64,000 nucleotides of DNA from Mesorhizobium shangrilense (lineage in GTDB: Bacteria; Pseudomonadota; Alphaproteobacteria; Rhizobiales; Rhizobiaceae). Shown in pieces: positions 1 to 8,478 of the stretch (positions are counted from its first letter, which is position 1; each line of letters begins with the position of its first letter). The stretch is from assembly GCF_040537815.1 (NCBI RefSeq), contig NZ_JBEWSZ010000005.1, positions 62,001 to 126,000 of the forward strand, written 5' to 3'. A program made the position numbers and the translations under genes. The notes under the pieces were generated by a model that did no database searches, had not been told where the DNA came from, and saw nothing but the letters and a program-made list of their open reading frames with translations.

Positions 1-641
1 CCGGTCTCGTCGATGACGATGATGGCGTCGAGCGAGGCCTGCAGCATGGTGCGGCGGATGACCTCGCTGGCATGGGCATCCGAGGGCGATCGCTCGATCG
101 CGTCGCCGATGGCCAGCGCGATGATGTGCAACGTCGCCTCTTCCTCGTCGGTCCATTCACGCTCGTTGACGCAGTCATTGACCGCGAGCGTGCCCCACAG
201 ATGACCGTGGGAGAACACAGACACCGAAAGGAACGATTTGATGCTCTGCTTCTCGAAGTCGCGTCTCAGGAAGCCGTCGAGATTGCGCGTATGGCCGGCG
301 AACACCTTGCCCTGCCGCTCGTCCTCGGCCAACCGTTCCAGCAGCGGGTCCGAATTGATGATGGATTGCATGATGACCGTTGGCGAAGCCAGCTCGCCGC
401 CAAATCGGGAATCGATCCAGTATGCGGCGACCGATTGGGCAAATCCCTGGCCGGGCAGTTCTCGCAGGCGGAAGAGGATGCCGCGCTGGCAGTCCAGCGC
501 CGTGCAAAGCGTCTCGAGTATCGTGTCCATCTCGCGTTGCCAGTCACCGGCTTCGCGGAGCCGGCGAACGACGCGAACGGCAGCCATCGCCGCGCCTTGG
601 CGGCCGCCATGCATGTCCGTGCGTGTTGAGTCAGCGGTCAT
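1..641 (-). CDS. GAF-PAS sensor protein, 3' end outside the window
   Basis: The minus strand is open from an ATG at 641 to the window edge, giving 213 visible residues. Residues of about 30-170 read as a GAF domain (it contains TALDCQRGILFRL and later HLWGTLAVND), and from about 200 a PAS domain begins (QASLDAIIVIDETG). Output domains (histidine kinase, GGDEF or other) would lie beyond base 1, so the class is open. It is transcribed in the same direction as the OmpR-type regulator that ends 195 bases upstream of it, so sensor and regulator may form a two-component pair; this is inference from position. No membrane segment is seen in the visible part, suggesting a cytoplasmic sensor. The overlapping open frames on the plus strand are antisense shadows. 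Confidence 0.75.
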   Translation of the reverse strand, partial: MTADSTRTDMHGGRQGAAMAAVRVVRRLREAGDWQREMDTILETLCTALDCQRGILFRLRELPGQGFAQSVAAYWIDSRFGGELASPTVIMQSIINSDPLLERLAEDERQGKVFAGHTRNLDGFLRRDFEKQSIKSFLSVSVFSHGHLWGTLAVNDCVNEREWTDEEEATLHIIALAIGDAIERSPSDAHASEVIRRTMLQASLDAIIVIDET

Positions 642-741
642 GGTCTGCCGTCATTCCGGCCCCGGTTGTTTCGCGCCGATCCACTTTCGTCCGAGTATGG
701 TCTTTTCCGAGCCAGCCCCGGTTTCGGAATCATGCTCTTAA

Positions 742-840
742 GCGGTTCATCGTTTCACGGAAACGCGGAACCGCCCATTTCTTTTGTTGGCGCAATTCCG
801 GACGGAAAACCGTTTCACACTTTTCCTGGAATTGCTCTAA
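742..840. repeat. Rhizobial intergenic palindromic repeat
   Basis: Two nested hairpins. The first has arms GCGGTTC (742-748) and GAACCGC (768-774) with an inner CGTTTC/GAAACG pair. The second has arms GCAATTCC (792-799) and GGAATTGC (828-835) with an inner GGAAAA/TTTTCC pair. The second unit matches a repeat I recognise as common between genes in Mesorhizobium chromosomes. It supplies the stop codon of the neighbouring response regulator, so the repeat sits directly against a coding end. Confidence 0.6.
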
Positions 841-1568
841 TTGCCTTCGCTGGTCGGCAGCGAGAAGATATAGCCCTCGCCGCGTACCGTGCGCAGGAAT
901 TTCGGATTGGCCGGGTCGGCCTCTATCTTTTTTCGCAGCCGCATGATGCGGATGTCGACAGCGCGAGAGGATTCCGGATCCTCCATGAAGCCGATTGCCT
1001 CGGAAATCGCCGCGCGCGTCAACAGCCGGTTGGCGCGCGTCAGGAAAACCTCCAGCACGTCGAACTCGCTCTTGGCCATGTCGATGACCGTGCCGTTGGC
1101 GCCGGTGACAAGCCTGCCGTCGAGGTCGGCCTGGAAGGGGCCGAAGGCCATGAAGCGACGGCCCGTAGCGGCTTCGACCTTGCTGGCTTGCGGTGCGGCC
1201 GGTTGTGGAACGCGGCGCAGGACGCTGCGCACCCTCGCCAGCACTTCGCGCAATTCATAAGGTTTGACGATGTAGTCGTCGGCGCCGAGTTCCAGCCCGA
1301 CAATACGGTCAAGCGCCGTTCCGGCGGCTGTCGCATAGATGATGCCGATCGGTAGTTTCGACCGCATCCACCGGCCGAGCGACAGGCCGTCTTCGCCGGG
1401 CATGGCGATGTCGAGGACGGCAAGGTGGAAGGACTGCTTCTCAAGCATGGCTCGTGCGGCGGCAGCGCTTTCCGCTGTGGCCACATCATAGCCGTTGGCG
1501 CCGAGATACTCAGCAACCGCATCCCGCAGATCGGGCTCGTCCTCGACGATGATAATTCGCGCCCGCAC
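837..1568 (-). CDS. OmpR/PhoB-family response regulator
   Basis: A 243-residue two-domain regulator. The receiver has the acidic cluster VEDEPD, phosphoacceptor Asp53 (VLDIAMPGEDG), Thr80 and Lys102 (DDYIVKPY), so all phosphorylation residues are present. The C-terminal winged helix ends with the usual hairpin RTVRGEGYIFSLP. I chose the GTG at 1568 because a purine-rich GGGGGCGAG lies just upstream and the receiver begins directly after it; an ATG at 1616 would add 16 residues unlike the family. It should activate or repress target promoters when phosphorylated by a partner kinase, possibly the GAF-PAS protein downstream. It is divergent from a second, degenerate regulator, so the shared 93-base spacer may be a control region for both. 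Confidence 0.85.
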   Translation of the reverse strand: MRARIIIVEDEPDLRDAVAEYLGANGYDVATAESAAAARAMLEKQSFHLAVLDIAMPGEDGLSLGRWMRSKLPIGIIYATAAGTALDRIVGLELGADDYIVKPYELREVLARVRSVLRRVPQPAAPQASKVEAATGRRFMAFGPFQADLDGRLVTGANGTVIDMAKSEFDVLEVFLTRANRLLTRAAISEAIGFMEDPESSRAVDIRIMRLRKKIEADPANPKFLRTVRGEGYIFSLPTSEGN

Positions 1569-1661
1569 TATGTTCTCGCCCCCGCTGTCAGCGGAAAGTA
1601 GATTGGGTATAAACATGATGTCCAGCGCTCATATCCGGTTGCCGAAGGGGACGATAGGAAA

Positions 1662-2348
1662 ATGGCTGCTCGTTCTGTCATTGCGCTTGTTTGCGTTGCC
1701 GACGTGGTCGCGACCGATCTTGCCGATCATCTTGAACGGCGCGGCCATGATGTGCGTGAGGCACGGCAGCCATGGGAGGCGGAATCCCTGCTTTCGGGGC
1801 GGGGCATCGATATCGTCATTGTCGGCGACAGCCTTAGCCAGGCGGAGGGGCGCGACCTGCTTAGGCGTCATGGCGGCGAGGGCGGACCGGACTTCATCCT
1901 GATCTGCCGGCCGGCCGATCTTGTCGACAAGGTGCTGGCGCTTGAACTCGGGGCCGCCGACGTCGTCGAGAGCCCGATCAATGTCAGGGAACTCGCGGCC
2001 CGCATTGGCGGCTTGCTTAACCGACGCGGCAGGAATGCCGGGGAATTGATCGTGCTTGAGAATGCCACTGTCGACCTCAGGTCGGCCATGGTCATGCATC
2101 GTTCCGGCTCGGAAGAACAGCTTTCGCCCGGTCAGGTGGCCCTGCTCAGGCTGTTCCTCGCCAGCCCGCGCAAGGTGCTGACGCGCGACGACATCATCGC
2201 CGCCGCGCCGGCCGAAAATGCCGACGCCTTCGACCGCTCCATCGACTCGCGCATCGTGCGGCTGCGCCGCAAGCTCGACACTGAAACCATCACCACGATA
2301 CGCGGTGCCGGTTACCGGTTCGATCCGCCGATACAGTTCGCCGATTGA
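1662..2348 (+). CDS. Atypical OmpR-type regulator with a degenerate receiver
   Basis: A 228-residue protein with receiver and winged-helix output domains. The receiver fold is recognisable (LELGAADVVESPINVRELAARI), but key residues have changed. The conserved lysine is Ser104, the Asp-Asp pair near the N-terminus is reduced to one Asp14, and the phosphoacceptor strand reads IVIVGDSL, without the usual D-x-M-P context. The output domain looks intact (LSPGQVALLRLFLASPRKVLTRDDI, ending TIRGAGYRFDPP). It is therefore likely to act without classical phosphorylation, as other pseudo-receiver regulators do. It is head to head with a canonical OmpR-type regulator, which hints at cross-regulation or heterodimers. 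No partner kinase is evident on this side. Confidence 0.75.
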   Translation: MAARSVIALVCVADVVATDLADHLERRGHDVREARQPWEAESLLSGRGIDIVIVGDSLSQAEGRDLLRRHGGEGGPDFILICRPADLVDKVLALELGAADVVESPINVRELAARIGGLLNRRGRNAGELIVLENATVDLRSAMVMHRSGSEEQLSPGQVALLRLFLASPRKVLTRDDIIAAAPAENADAFDRSIDSRIVRLRRKLDTETITTIRGAGYRFDPPIQFAD

Positions 2349-2372
2349 CGGCAGGGCGCACACCCGGGGTTC

Positions 2373-2540
2373 TCAGCGCACCACGAGAAGCGAAGGGCCC
2401 GCCGGCATGTCGCTGTCAACAGCGAGTTGGCCGGCATGGGCACGATCCTTGAGGAGCACGGTGGCGAGGCCAGCAAAGCCCAGCAGGCCTTGTGCATAGA
2501 GCAGCGCTGAAAGCACTGAAGCGGCAAATCTCGTTCTCAT
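2373..2540 (-). CDS. 55-residue single-pass membrane peptide, function unknown
   Basis: A short gene with a textbook ribosome-binding site: GAGGAG lies 8 bases before the ATG at 2540. The peptide begins MRTRFAASVLSALLYAQG and continues as one hydrophobic helix (residues about 6-30), then KDRAHAGQLA and a short polar tail ending SLLVVR. It may be a membrane-anchored small protein or a cleaved signal peptide with a short mature part. It is convergent with the atypical regulator, ending 24 bases after that gene. I do not recognise a family. The clean ribosome-binding site and the helix argue for a real gene; the small size limits certainty. Confidence 0.55.
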   Translation of the reverse strand: MRTRFAASVLSALLYAQGLLGFAGLATVLLKDRAHAGQLAVDSDMPAGPSLLVVR

Positions 2541-2673
2541 GGCAGTGGCTCCTCAAATTCACATGTCGATACGACTTCTTTGAATATTCCTTCCCGAAAA
2601 TCCGGCGCCTCTAGCGCGCCATCTCTCGGTTCATTGGGAGCCATGCGCCCATGGGGCATGGCTCCCGACCCGA

Positions 2674-3042
2674 CTACGCATCCTGCTCATCGAAGACCGA
2701 CTCCGGTCCTCCGGCCGATGCCTGCTTCAGGGTAACCCCCGAAGCGCCCGCGCCGCTGGCGGAGCCCCCCGTCGCGGCGCGGGCCTTCGGTCCTCTCGGC
2801 AGCAAGTTGCCGGAGGGGCCGCGCATTCCCATTAGCTCGAGGCCGACCCGCCAGAGGGCCTTGAGCCGGGTTATGCGCAGGCTGGATATGATCCAGACCG
2901 TGGCGATGTAGAAAATGGCGTGAAGCGTCGAAACCTCGCTTTGTGTCAACTCCGCGGGATGGCCGCCTACAATGCCGACGCCACCGACGACCGCCACTAT
3001 GATGCTTGTCCCTGCAAGCCAGAACATCTCGTTCGATTTCAT
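2674..3042 (-). CDS. Small membrane protein with two transmembrane helices
   Basis: A 122-residue protein beginning MKSNEMFWLAGTS. Two hydrophobic helices are visible (IIVAVVGGVGIVGG, and IFYIATVWIISSL), followed by a basic segment and a low-complexity Gly/Ala/Ser-rich tail ending ESVFDEQDA. The frame stays open to an ATG at 3159, but the extra 39 residues lie in A+T-rich sequence without coding character, so I prefer Met at 3042; its ribosome-binding site is weak, so the start is uncertain. No family recognised. It is transcribed in the same direction as the 55-residue peptide, with about 130 bases between them. Confidence 0.5.
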   Translation of the reverse strand: MKSNEMFWLAGTSIIVAVVGGVGIVGGHPAELTQSEVSTLHAIFYIATVWIISSLRITRLKALWRVGLELMGMRGPSGNLLPRGPKARAATGGSASGAGASGVTLKQASAGGPESVFDEQDA

Positions 3043-3391
3043 GGGTTTGGAGCCAATTGTTTCGTTGGACCAAATTTGCGGGGCGCGTGTATCCGCATCA
3101 TGCCGCCGGATCATCGCTTTGTTGCCAATTGGTTTCGTGATCTGGCAAATTTCTTTCATATCAGGTAAATTCGCGCTTTCGTTTGAATAAAATCAGATTT
3201 TCAGTTGCACTTGGTTGAAAAGCAGCCGGCACAGCCAAGTGATCTGGTCTGTTTCGTTTGTTTTTCCTTAGTGGATTTTGAAACACATTCGAAACAAAAC
3301 AGCGACTCATACGAAATTGTCCCGAAACACCAGGTTGCGATAGACCCGGCCACTGAATTGGAGCCGGTCGTGCCGGCAGATAGGGGACATC
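3043..3391. other. Intergenic spacer, no gene seen
   Basis: This stretch is clearly richer in A+T than its surroundings and separates two divergent genes. It must hold the promoters of the L,D-transpeptidase (plus strand) and the small membrane protein (minus strand). I see no convincing open frame, RNA gene or strong inverted repeat. Short open frames across it lack ribosome-binding sites and recognisable content. Confidence 0.5.
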
Positions 3392-3874
3392 TTGCAGACG
3401 ATCATTTCCGCCAAGCTCATCAACATCACCGCCGCCACTCTTGCGGGCGCGGCTCTTCTCGTCGGTGCCGAGTGTGGTGCCGCCCACGCCGCCAACAGGG
3501 TTGTGGCGGTTGCCAACAAGGTTGTGGCAGTTGTCTCGCTCTCGCAGCAGATCATGGAAGTCTCGGTCGATGGGCGCCCGACCTTCGCGTGGAAGGTCTC
3601 GACCGGTGATAGGGCGCATGTCACGCCGACCGGCTCTTTCAAGCCGACCAGCATGCACGAGATGTGGTACTCGAAGAAGTACGACAATGCGCCGATGCCA
3701 CATTCCGTCTTCTTCAGCGGTGGCTATGCGGTGCATGCGACCTATGCGGTCAAGCGCCTTGGCCAGCCGGCCTCGCATGGCTGCGTCCGACTGCATCCCG
3801 ATAATGCCGCCGATTTCTACCAGCTCGTCGAGACTTTTGGCCCGGCCAACACCAGCATCCTGATCGTCAAGTGA
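3392..3874 (+). CDS. L,D-transpeptidase (YkuD domain), periplasmic
   Basis: A 160-residue YkuD-family enzyme that would form 3-3 peptidoglycan cross-links or attach lipoproteins to peptidoglycan in the periplasm. It starts at a TTG with AGGGGA 4 bases upstream. The first 33 residues form a signal peptide (ITAATLAGAALLVG, cleavage near AAHA). The catalytic motif is HGCVR with His129 and Cys131, preceded by the conserved HATYAVKRLG. The length fits the short single-domain type common in rhizobia, which encode many paralogues. It stands alone and ends at a strong bidirectional terminator shared with the convergent efflux genes. Confidence 0.9.
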   Translation: MQTIISAKLINITAATLAGAALLVGAECGAAHAANRVVAVANKVVAVVSLSQQIMEVSVDGRPTFAWKVSTGDRAHVTPTGSFKPTSMHEMWYSKKYDNAPMPHSVFFSGGYAVHATYAVKRLGQPASHGCVRLHPDNAADFYQLVETFGPANTSILIVK

Positions 3875-3912
3875 GCGGTTGAAGAGCCTGACGGCGGCCA
3901 CGGCCGCTGAAG

Positions 3913-3940
3913 AAAAAGGCCGGGAATCCCCGGCCTTTCC
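3913..3940. terminator. Bidirectional intrinsic terminator
   Basis: Perfect 10-base stem AAAGGCCGGG / CCCGGCCTTT around the loop AATC, flanked by A-rich and T-rich runs on opposite sides. It lies between the convergent L,D-transpeptidase and RND pump genes and can end transcripts from both directions. Confidence 0.8.
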
Positions 3941-3949
3941 TTGTCTTCA

Positions 3950-6900
3950 TCAATCCGCCGTCACCGGCATCAGTTTCGGATCCGGCTTCTCGGCGTGCCG
4001 TGGCAAGTCCTTGCTGGCGATGAAGGTGTAGAACATCGGCACCACGAACAGGGTGAACATCGTTCCCACCAGGATGCCGGTGAAGATCACCAGGCCCATC
4101 GAATAGCGTGCCGCCGCACCCGCACCACTGGAGACGATCAGCGGCACGACGCCCAGCGCCATCGCCGCCGTCGTCATCAGGATCGGCCGCAGGCGGACCT
4201 TGGCCGAAGCGATGATCGCATCGCGCCTGCGCATGCCATGCGCCTCGCGCTGCTGGTTGGCGAACTCCACCAGTAGAATGCCGTGCTTGGTGATCAGGCC
4301 GATCAGCGTGATCAAGCCGACCTGGGTATAGATGTTGAGCGTCCCCAGGCCCAGGTTGAGCGGCACGATGGCGCCGAAGATCGACAGCGGCACCGACATC
4401 ATGATGATCAGTGGATCGCGGAAGCTTTCGAACTGTGCCGCCAGCACCAGGTAGATGACGACAACCGCCGCGGCAAAGGCGATCAGGATCGTGTTGCCCT
4501 GCTCCTTTTCCTGCCGCGACTGGCCGGAATAGTCGATGAAGAAGGTATCGGGCAGGCTTTCCCTGGCGATATCCTCCAGCGCCTTCAAACCATCACCGGT
4601 GGTGACGCCTGGCAGCGGCAGCGCGGATATCGTTGCCGAGTTCAGCTGGTTGAATTGTTCGATGGCGGCAGGCGACGCATTGGTCGAAATCTTCACCACC
4701 GCCGACAACGGCACCATCTCTCCCGTCACGCTGCGCACGAAGTATTGGCCGAGCTTCTCGGGATTGTCGCGGAACTCCTGGGGCACCTGCGGAATGATGT
4801 CGTAGCTGTTGGAGTCTCGGTCGAACTGCGCCACCTCCGCGCCGCCGACGAGCAGGGTCAACGTCCGGCCGATATCGGCAATGGGCAGGTTGAGGGCCGC
4901 GGCACGATCGCGGTCGATGGTCACCGTCACCTGCGGCGCGTCATAGGCCATCGAGTTCTGCACGACGATGAAGCGGCCGGAAGCCTGCGCCTTGTTCTTG
5001 ATCTGCTCCGCCGCCTCGTACACTTCGGAGGAATCGCCGGTCGAGCGCACGATCATCGAGATTGGCAGGCCGCCGCCGGATCCTGGCAATGTCGGCGGCG
5101 CGAAGACAAAGGCCTCGACGCCGGCAACCTTGGCGATACGAGCCGTGATGTCGGCCTGCAGCTCCTTCGAACTGCGCTTGCGCTCCGCCCAGTCCTTGAA
5201 GGCAAAGCCGACGAAGGCGCTGTTTGTCGTGCCACCGAAGGCGACGGCCGAGAACTGCGCCCGCGTCTCCGGAATATCCTTCACCAGACCGAGAATCTGG
5301 TCGACGTATGTCTCGGTGTAATCCGACGTTGCATAGCGCGGCGCGGTCACAATCGAGAGCAGGAAGCCCTGATCCTCTTCCGGCGCCAGTTCACTTGATG
5401 TCTTGGTGAACATGAAGCCTGTCACGCCGACAAGCGCCAGCACGATGATCAGCGTCACGGGGCGATAGTTCAGCGAACCGGTGACCGCCCTCTCATAGAC
5501 GTGTTCGACCCGCGAGAAGACGCCGTCGACAATGCGCTGGAAGCGGCCGGGTTCCCCGGCCTTGAGCAGCCGGGCCGCCATCATCGGCGTGATGGTGATG
5601 GCGATGATACCCGACAGCACCACTGAGCCGGCGAGGGTCACCGCGAATTCGCGGAACAGCGCGCCGGTCAGGCCGCCGGTAAAGGCGAGCGGCGCGAACA
5701 CGGCGGCCAGCGTCATCGTCATGGCGACGATGGCCGAGGCGATCTCGCGCATGCCGCTGAATGCCGCCTGCATCGGCGACATGTGGTCTTCCTCCATGTG
5801 GCGGTGGATGTTCTCCACCACCACGATGGCGTCGTCGACGACGAGGCCGATCGCCAGCACCATGGCCAGCAAGGACAACAGGTTGATCGAATACCCCACC
5901 GCAAACAGAAGGAAGCAGACGCCGATCAGCGACAGCGGGATGGTCACGATCGGCATCAGCACCGAGCGGAACGAGCCGAGGAAAAGCAGGATCACGACGA
6001 CAACGATGGCCACCGCCTCGGCGATGGTCTTGAACACCTCGTCGATCGAGGCGCTGATCTGCCCGGTCGCGTCGTAGACGACCTCGATCGTCATGCCCTT
6101 GGGCAGCGTCTCCTGAATCTGCGGCACGAGCTTGGTGAGCGCCGCCGCCGTGGTCAGCGGGTTGGCGGCCGGTGTCGGGAAGATGGCAAGGAAGGTGCCG
6201 GGCTTGCCGTTGAAGCTCACCCTTGTGTCGGTGTTCGCGGCGGCAAGCTCCACCCGCGCCACGTCGCGCAGCCGCACCACATTGCCGTCCGTCGAACGCA
6301 GCGGAAGTGCCGCGAAAGCTTCCGGCGTCTGCAGCGTCGAGTGCACGGTGATCGACGACACGACATACTCGTTCTGGGTGTTGCCGGGCGCCGAGAGGAA
6401 GTTGGAATTGTTGATCGCTACCAGCACTTCCGACGCCGTTACGCCGCGCGCGGCAAGCTTGATCGGATCAATCCAGACCCGCATCGAGTATTCCTGGGCG
6501 CCGAAGATCTGCACGTCGGCGACGCCTTCGACGGTCGACATACGGGGCCGGATGACGCGTTCGATATACTCGGTCAGCTGCTCCTTCGTCATGTTCGGAT
6601 TCTGCATCGAGATATACATCATCGCGAACTGCTGGCCGGTGCCCTTGACGATGACGGGGTCCTTTGCCGCATCCGGCAAGGTGCCGCGTACGCCCTGGAC
6701 CTTGGACAGCACTTCGGTGAGCGCGACGTCCGGATTGGAGCCGAGCTTCATCTGCACCGTCACGGTGCTGGAGGATGGACGGCTCGACGATGTGACGTAG
6801 TCGATGTTTTCGGTCGAGGCGACGGCGCGCGCGATCGGGGCGGAAATGAAGCCCTGGATCAGGTCGGCGCTGGCGCCGGGATAGGCCGTCGTGATGGTGA

Positions 6901-7033
6901 TCGCGGTTTCGTCGACCTTCGGATACTGCCGGATCGACAGGTTGAAGATGCCCTGGAATCCGAGCAGCAGGATCATACAGGCAAGCACGGTCGAAAGGAC
7001 CGGGCGGCGGATGAAGATATCGGAAAAACTCAT
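3950..7033 (-). CDS. RND efflux transporter, inner-membrane pump (AcrB/MexB type)
   Basis: A 1027-residue proton-driven pump of the hydrophobe/amphiphile efflux (HAE-1) group. It has the typical 12-helix plan: one helix at residues about 10-30, a large periplasmic loop, helices 2-6, a second loop, and helices 7-12. The proton-relay aspartate pair is present in helix 4 (LAIGLVVDDAIVVVEN), as is the helix 10 lysine (LIGLITKHGILLVEFAN). It forms an operon with the adaptor upstream: the ATG overlaps the adaptor stop by 4 bases (ATGA). No outer-membrane channel gene is adjacent, so a TolC-like protein elsewhere is probably used. Expression is likely controlled by the divergent TetR regulator. Substrates cannot be read from the sequence. 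Confidence 0.93.
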   Translation of the reverse strand: MSFSDIFIRRPVLSTVLACMILLLGFQGIFNLSIRQYPKVDETAITITTAYPGASADLIQGFISAPIARAVASTENIDYVTSSSRPSSSTVTVQMKLGSNPDVALTEVLSKVQGVRGTLPDAAKDPVIVKGTGQQFAMMYISMQNPNMTKEQLTEYIERVIRPRMSTVEGVADVQIFGAQEYSMRVWIDPIKLAARGVTASEVLVAINNSNFLSAPGNTQNEYVVSSITVHSTLQTPEAFAALPLRSTDGNVVRLRDVARVELAAANTDTRVSFNGKPGTFLAIFPTPAANPLTTAAALTKLVPQIQETLPKGMTIEVVYDATGQISASIDEVFKTIAEAVAIVVVVILLFLGSFRSVLMPIVTIPLSLIGVCFLLFAVGYSINLLSLLAMVLAIGLVVDDAIVVVENIHRHMEEDHMSPMQAAFSGMREIASAIVAMTMTLAAVFAPLAFTGGLTGALFREFAVTLAGSVVLSGIIAITITPMMAARLLKAGEPGRFQRIVDGVFSRVEHVYERAVTGSLNYRPVTLIIVLALVGVTGFMFTKTSSELAPEEDQGFLLSIVTAPRYATSDYTETYVDQILGLVKDIPETRAQFSAVAFGGTTNSAFVGFAFKDWAERKRSSKELQADITARIAKVAGVEAFVFAPPTLPGSGGGLPISMIVRSTGDSSEVYEAAEQIKNKAQASGRFIVVQNSMAYDAPQVTVTIDRDRAAALNLPIADIGRTLTLLVGGAEVAQFDRDSNSYDIIPQVPQEFRDNPEKLGQYFVRSVTGEMVPLSAVVKISTNASPAAIEQFNQLNSATISALPLPGVTTGDGLKALEDIARESLPDTFFIDYSGQSRQEKEQGNTILIAFAAAVVVIYLVLAAQFESFRDPLIIMMSVPLSIFGAIVPLNLGLGTLNIYTQVGLITLIGLITKHGILLVEFANQQREAHGMRRRDAIIASAKVRLRPILMTTAAMALGVVPLIVSSGAGAAARYSMGLVIFTGILVGTMFTLFVVPMFYTFIASKDLPRHAEKPDPKLMPVTAD

Positions 7034-8334
7034 TGCTGGTTGGCCTGCTTATTCGCCGACTTGGTCGGATCGATCGTGTTGTCGACGGCAACGGACATGC
7101 CATTGAAAAGCCGGTTCTGACCGGCGGTGACGACTTCGTCGCCGGCCGCAAGGCCTTCCAGGATTTCCACCATGCCCTCGTTGCGACGACCGGGCTTTAC
7201 GAACACCTGTGACAGGACGAGCGCCGGCTTCTCGCCGTCGGCGGCGGGTTTGGCCGGATCGGCCGAGGCAGTATCCGCCGGCTTGGCGGAAGCGTCAGCC
7301 GAAGGCTTCGTGGCAGCTGGCTTCGCCGGGTCCGCTGGCTTGGCAGGATCGGCCGCAGGTTTCGCTGCATCGGCAGGCTTGTCCGCGGGAGCCGCCTCCG
7401 CGGCCTTGGCCGGATGCACCACGAATATGTAGTCGCCGTAGAGGCTTGATGTCAGCGCCGTCTGTGGCAAAGCCAGCACGTTGGTTTCTTCGGGCAGTAC
7501 GACGCGCACCTGCACGAACTGCCCGGGCGTCAGCTTGCCTTCGGTGTTGGCCACCTCTGCCCTGACCGTCACCAGGCGGCTTGAAGGATCGATCTTCGGG
7601 TTGATGCCGTGGATAGTGCCGGTATAGGGCATGTCGGCACCGCCGATGCCGAGCTTGACCGTTTGCCCGATCTTCAATCGCGGCAGATCCTGTTCCGGGA
7701 CGGAGAAATCAACCCGCATCGTATCGAGATCCTGCAGCGTCACGACAGAAGTGCCGGGCGCCAGATACTGGCCGAGATCGATCTTCGGAATGCCGACCGT
7801 GCCCGCGAAAGGCGCCGTCAGTTGCTTCTGGTCGAGCACAGCCTGCAGCTTGTTCACCTGCGAAGCGGACGCCGAAGCTGTTGCGCGCGCCGTGTCAAGC
7901 GTCACGTCCGAGCCGACGCCTCGCCTTTGCAGTTCCATGGCGCGGGTAAGCGACGTCTGGTCGAGAGCCGCCTGTGCCTTCGTCGCTTCGAGATCCGCGC
8001 GCTCGACGGCATCGTCCAACTGAAGGAGCACCGCATTGCTCGCAACCTTCTGGTTGGCGTGGAAGAGGATGTCCTTGACGATGCCGGTGGTCTCTACCGT
8101 GAGCTCGACGCCGCGCACGGCGTTGGCCGTGCCGATTGCCTCGACGCCTGGCGTCCAGCTCGATGGCTTGGCGATGGTGGTCGACACGGTCGCCGCCGGC
8201 GGCTTCATCGTGGCAAAGTACTGCTTGATGGCGTTGTCACGAAAGAAGTTGAAGCCGACGATGCCGCCGACCACGACCACGAGCACGAGCAAAATCAAGC
8301 CAATGACGAGTGTGCGGATTACATATTTGAACAA
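7030..8334 (-). CDS. RND efflux periplasmic adaptor (membrane-fusion protein)
   Basis: A 434-residue HlyD/AcrA-type adaptor that bridges the pump to an outer-membrane channel. It has an N-terminal membrane anchor (FKYVIRTLVIGLILLVLVV), a biotinyl-lipoyl half-motif (GIVKDILFHANQKV), a helical hairpin (EATKAQAALDQTSLTRAMEL), the second lipoyl half (APFAGTVGIPKIDLGQYL) and a beta-barrel. I place the start at the TTG at 8334 because GAGGGG lies 6 bases upstream; an ATG at 8382 would add 16 residues before the anchor. Unusual is an insertion of about 65 residues rich in Ala, Pro, Lys and Asp (repeated AKPADPAKPA units) before the C-terminal membrane-proximal domain. It could be a spacer or peptidoglycan-interacting segment. 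Confidence 0.9.
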   Translation of the reverse strand: MFKYVIRTLVIGLILLVLVVVVGGIVGFNFFRDNAIKQYFATMKPPAATVSTTIAKPSSWTPGVEAIGTANAVRGVELTVETTGIVKDILFHANQKVASNAVLLQLDDAVERADLEATKAQAALDQTSLTRAMELQRRGVGSDVTLDTARATASASASQVNKLQAVLDQKQLTAPFAGTVGIPKIDLGQYLAPGTSVVTLQDLDTMRVDFSVPEQDLPRLKIGQTVKLGIGGADMPYTGTIHGINPKIDPSSRLVTVRAEVANTEGKLTPGQFVQVRVVLPEETNVLALPQTALTSSLYGDYIFVVHPAKAAEAAPADKPADAAKPAADPAKPADPAKPAATKPSADASAKPADTASADPAKPAADGEKPALVLSQVFVKPGRRNEGMVEILEGLAAGDEVVTAGQNRLFNGMSVAVDNTIDPTKSANKQANQQ

Positions 8335-8420
8335 GAAAGACCCCTCAGTCGATCCCGGCAAAAAGCACGGGTGGCGGGACACATACTCATGGACGGCCCC
8401 GATTTCAAATGATGGCGAAC

Positions 8421-8449
8421 TTACTGTACCGTCTGGACGGTCTTGTCAA
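8421..8449 (-). promoter_or_regulatory. Efflux operon promoter with TetR operator inside it
   Basis: A perfect inverted repeat ACCGTC-TG-GACGGT occupies 8428-8441. On the minus strand a consensus -35 TTGACA (8449-8444) lies on one side. A -10 candidate, TACAGT (8428-8423, 15-base spacing) or ACAGTA (8427-8422, 16-base spacing), lies on the other. A protein bound to the repeat would therefore block RNA polymerase on the efflux genes directly. The repeat is 38 bases before the TetR start, so autorepression is also likely. Confidence 0.75.
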
Positions 8450-8478
8450 TTGGGCCTAAGCTTGCGATGGGAGGCGCC

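Noticed and set aside
4283-7120. Long plus-strand open frames (371 and 445 residues) opposite the RND pump
   Set aside because: His/Arg/Asp-rich translations typical of antisense frames; the pump on the other strand is unmistakable.
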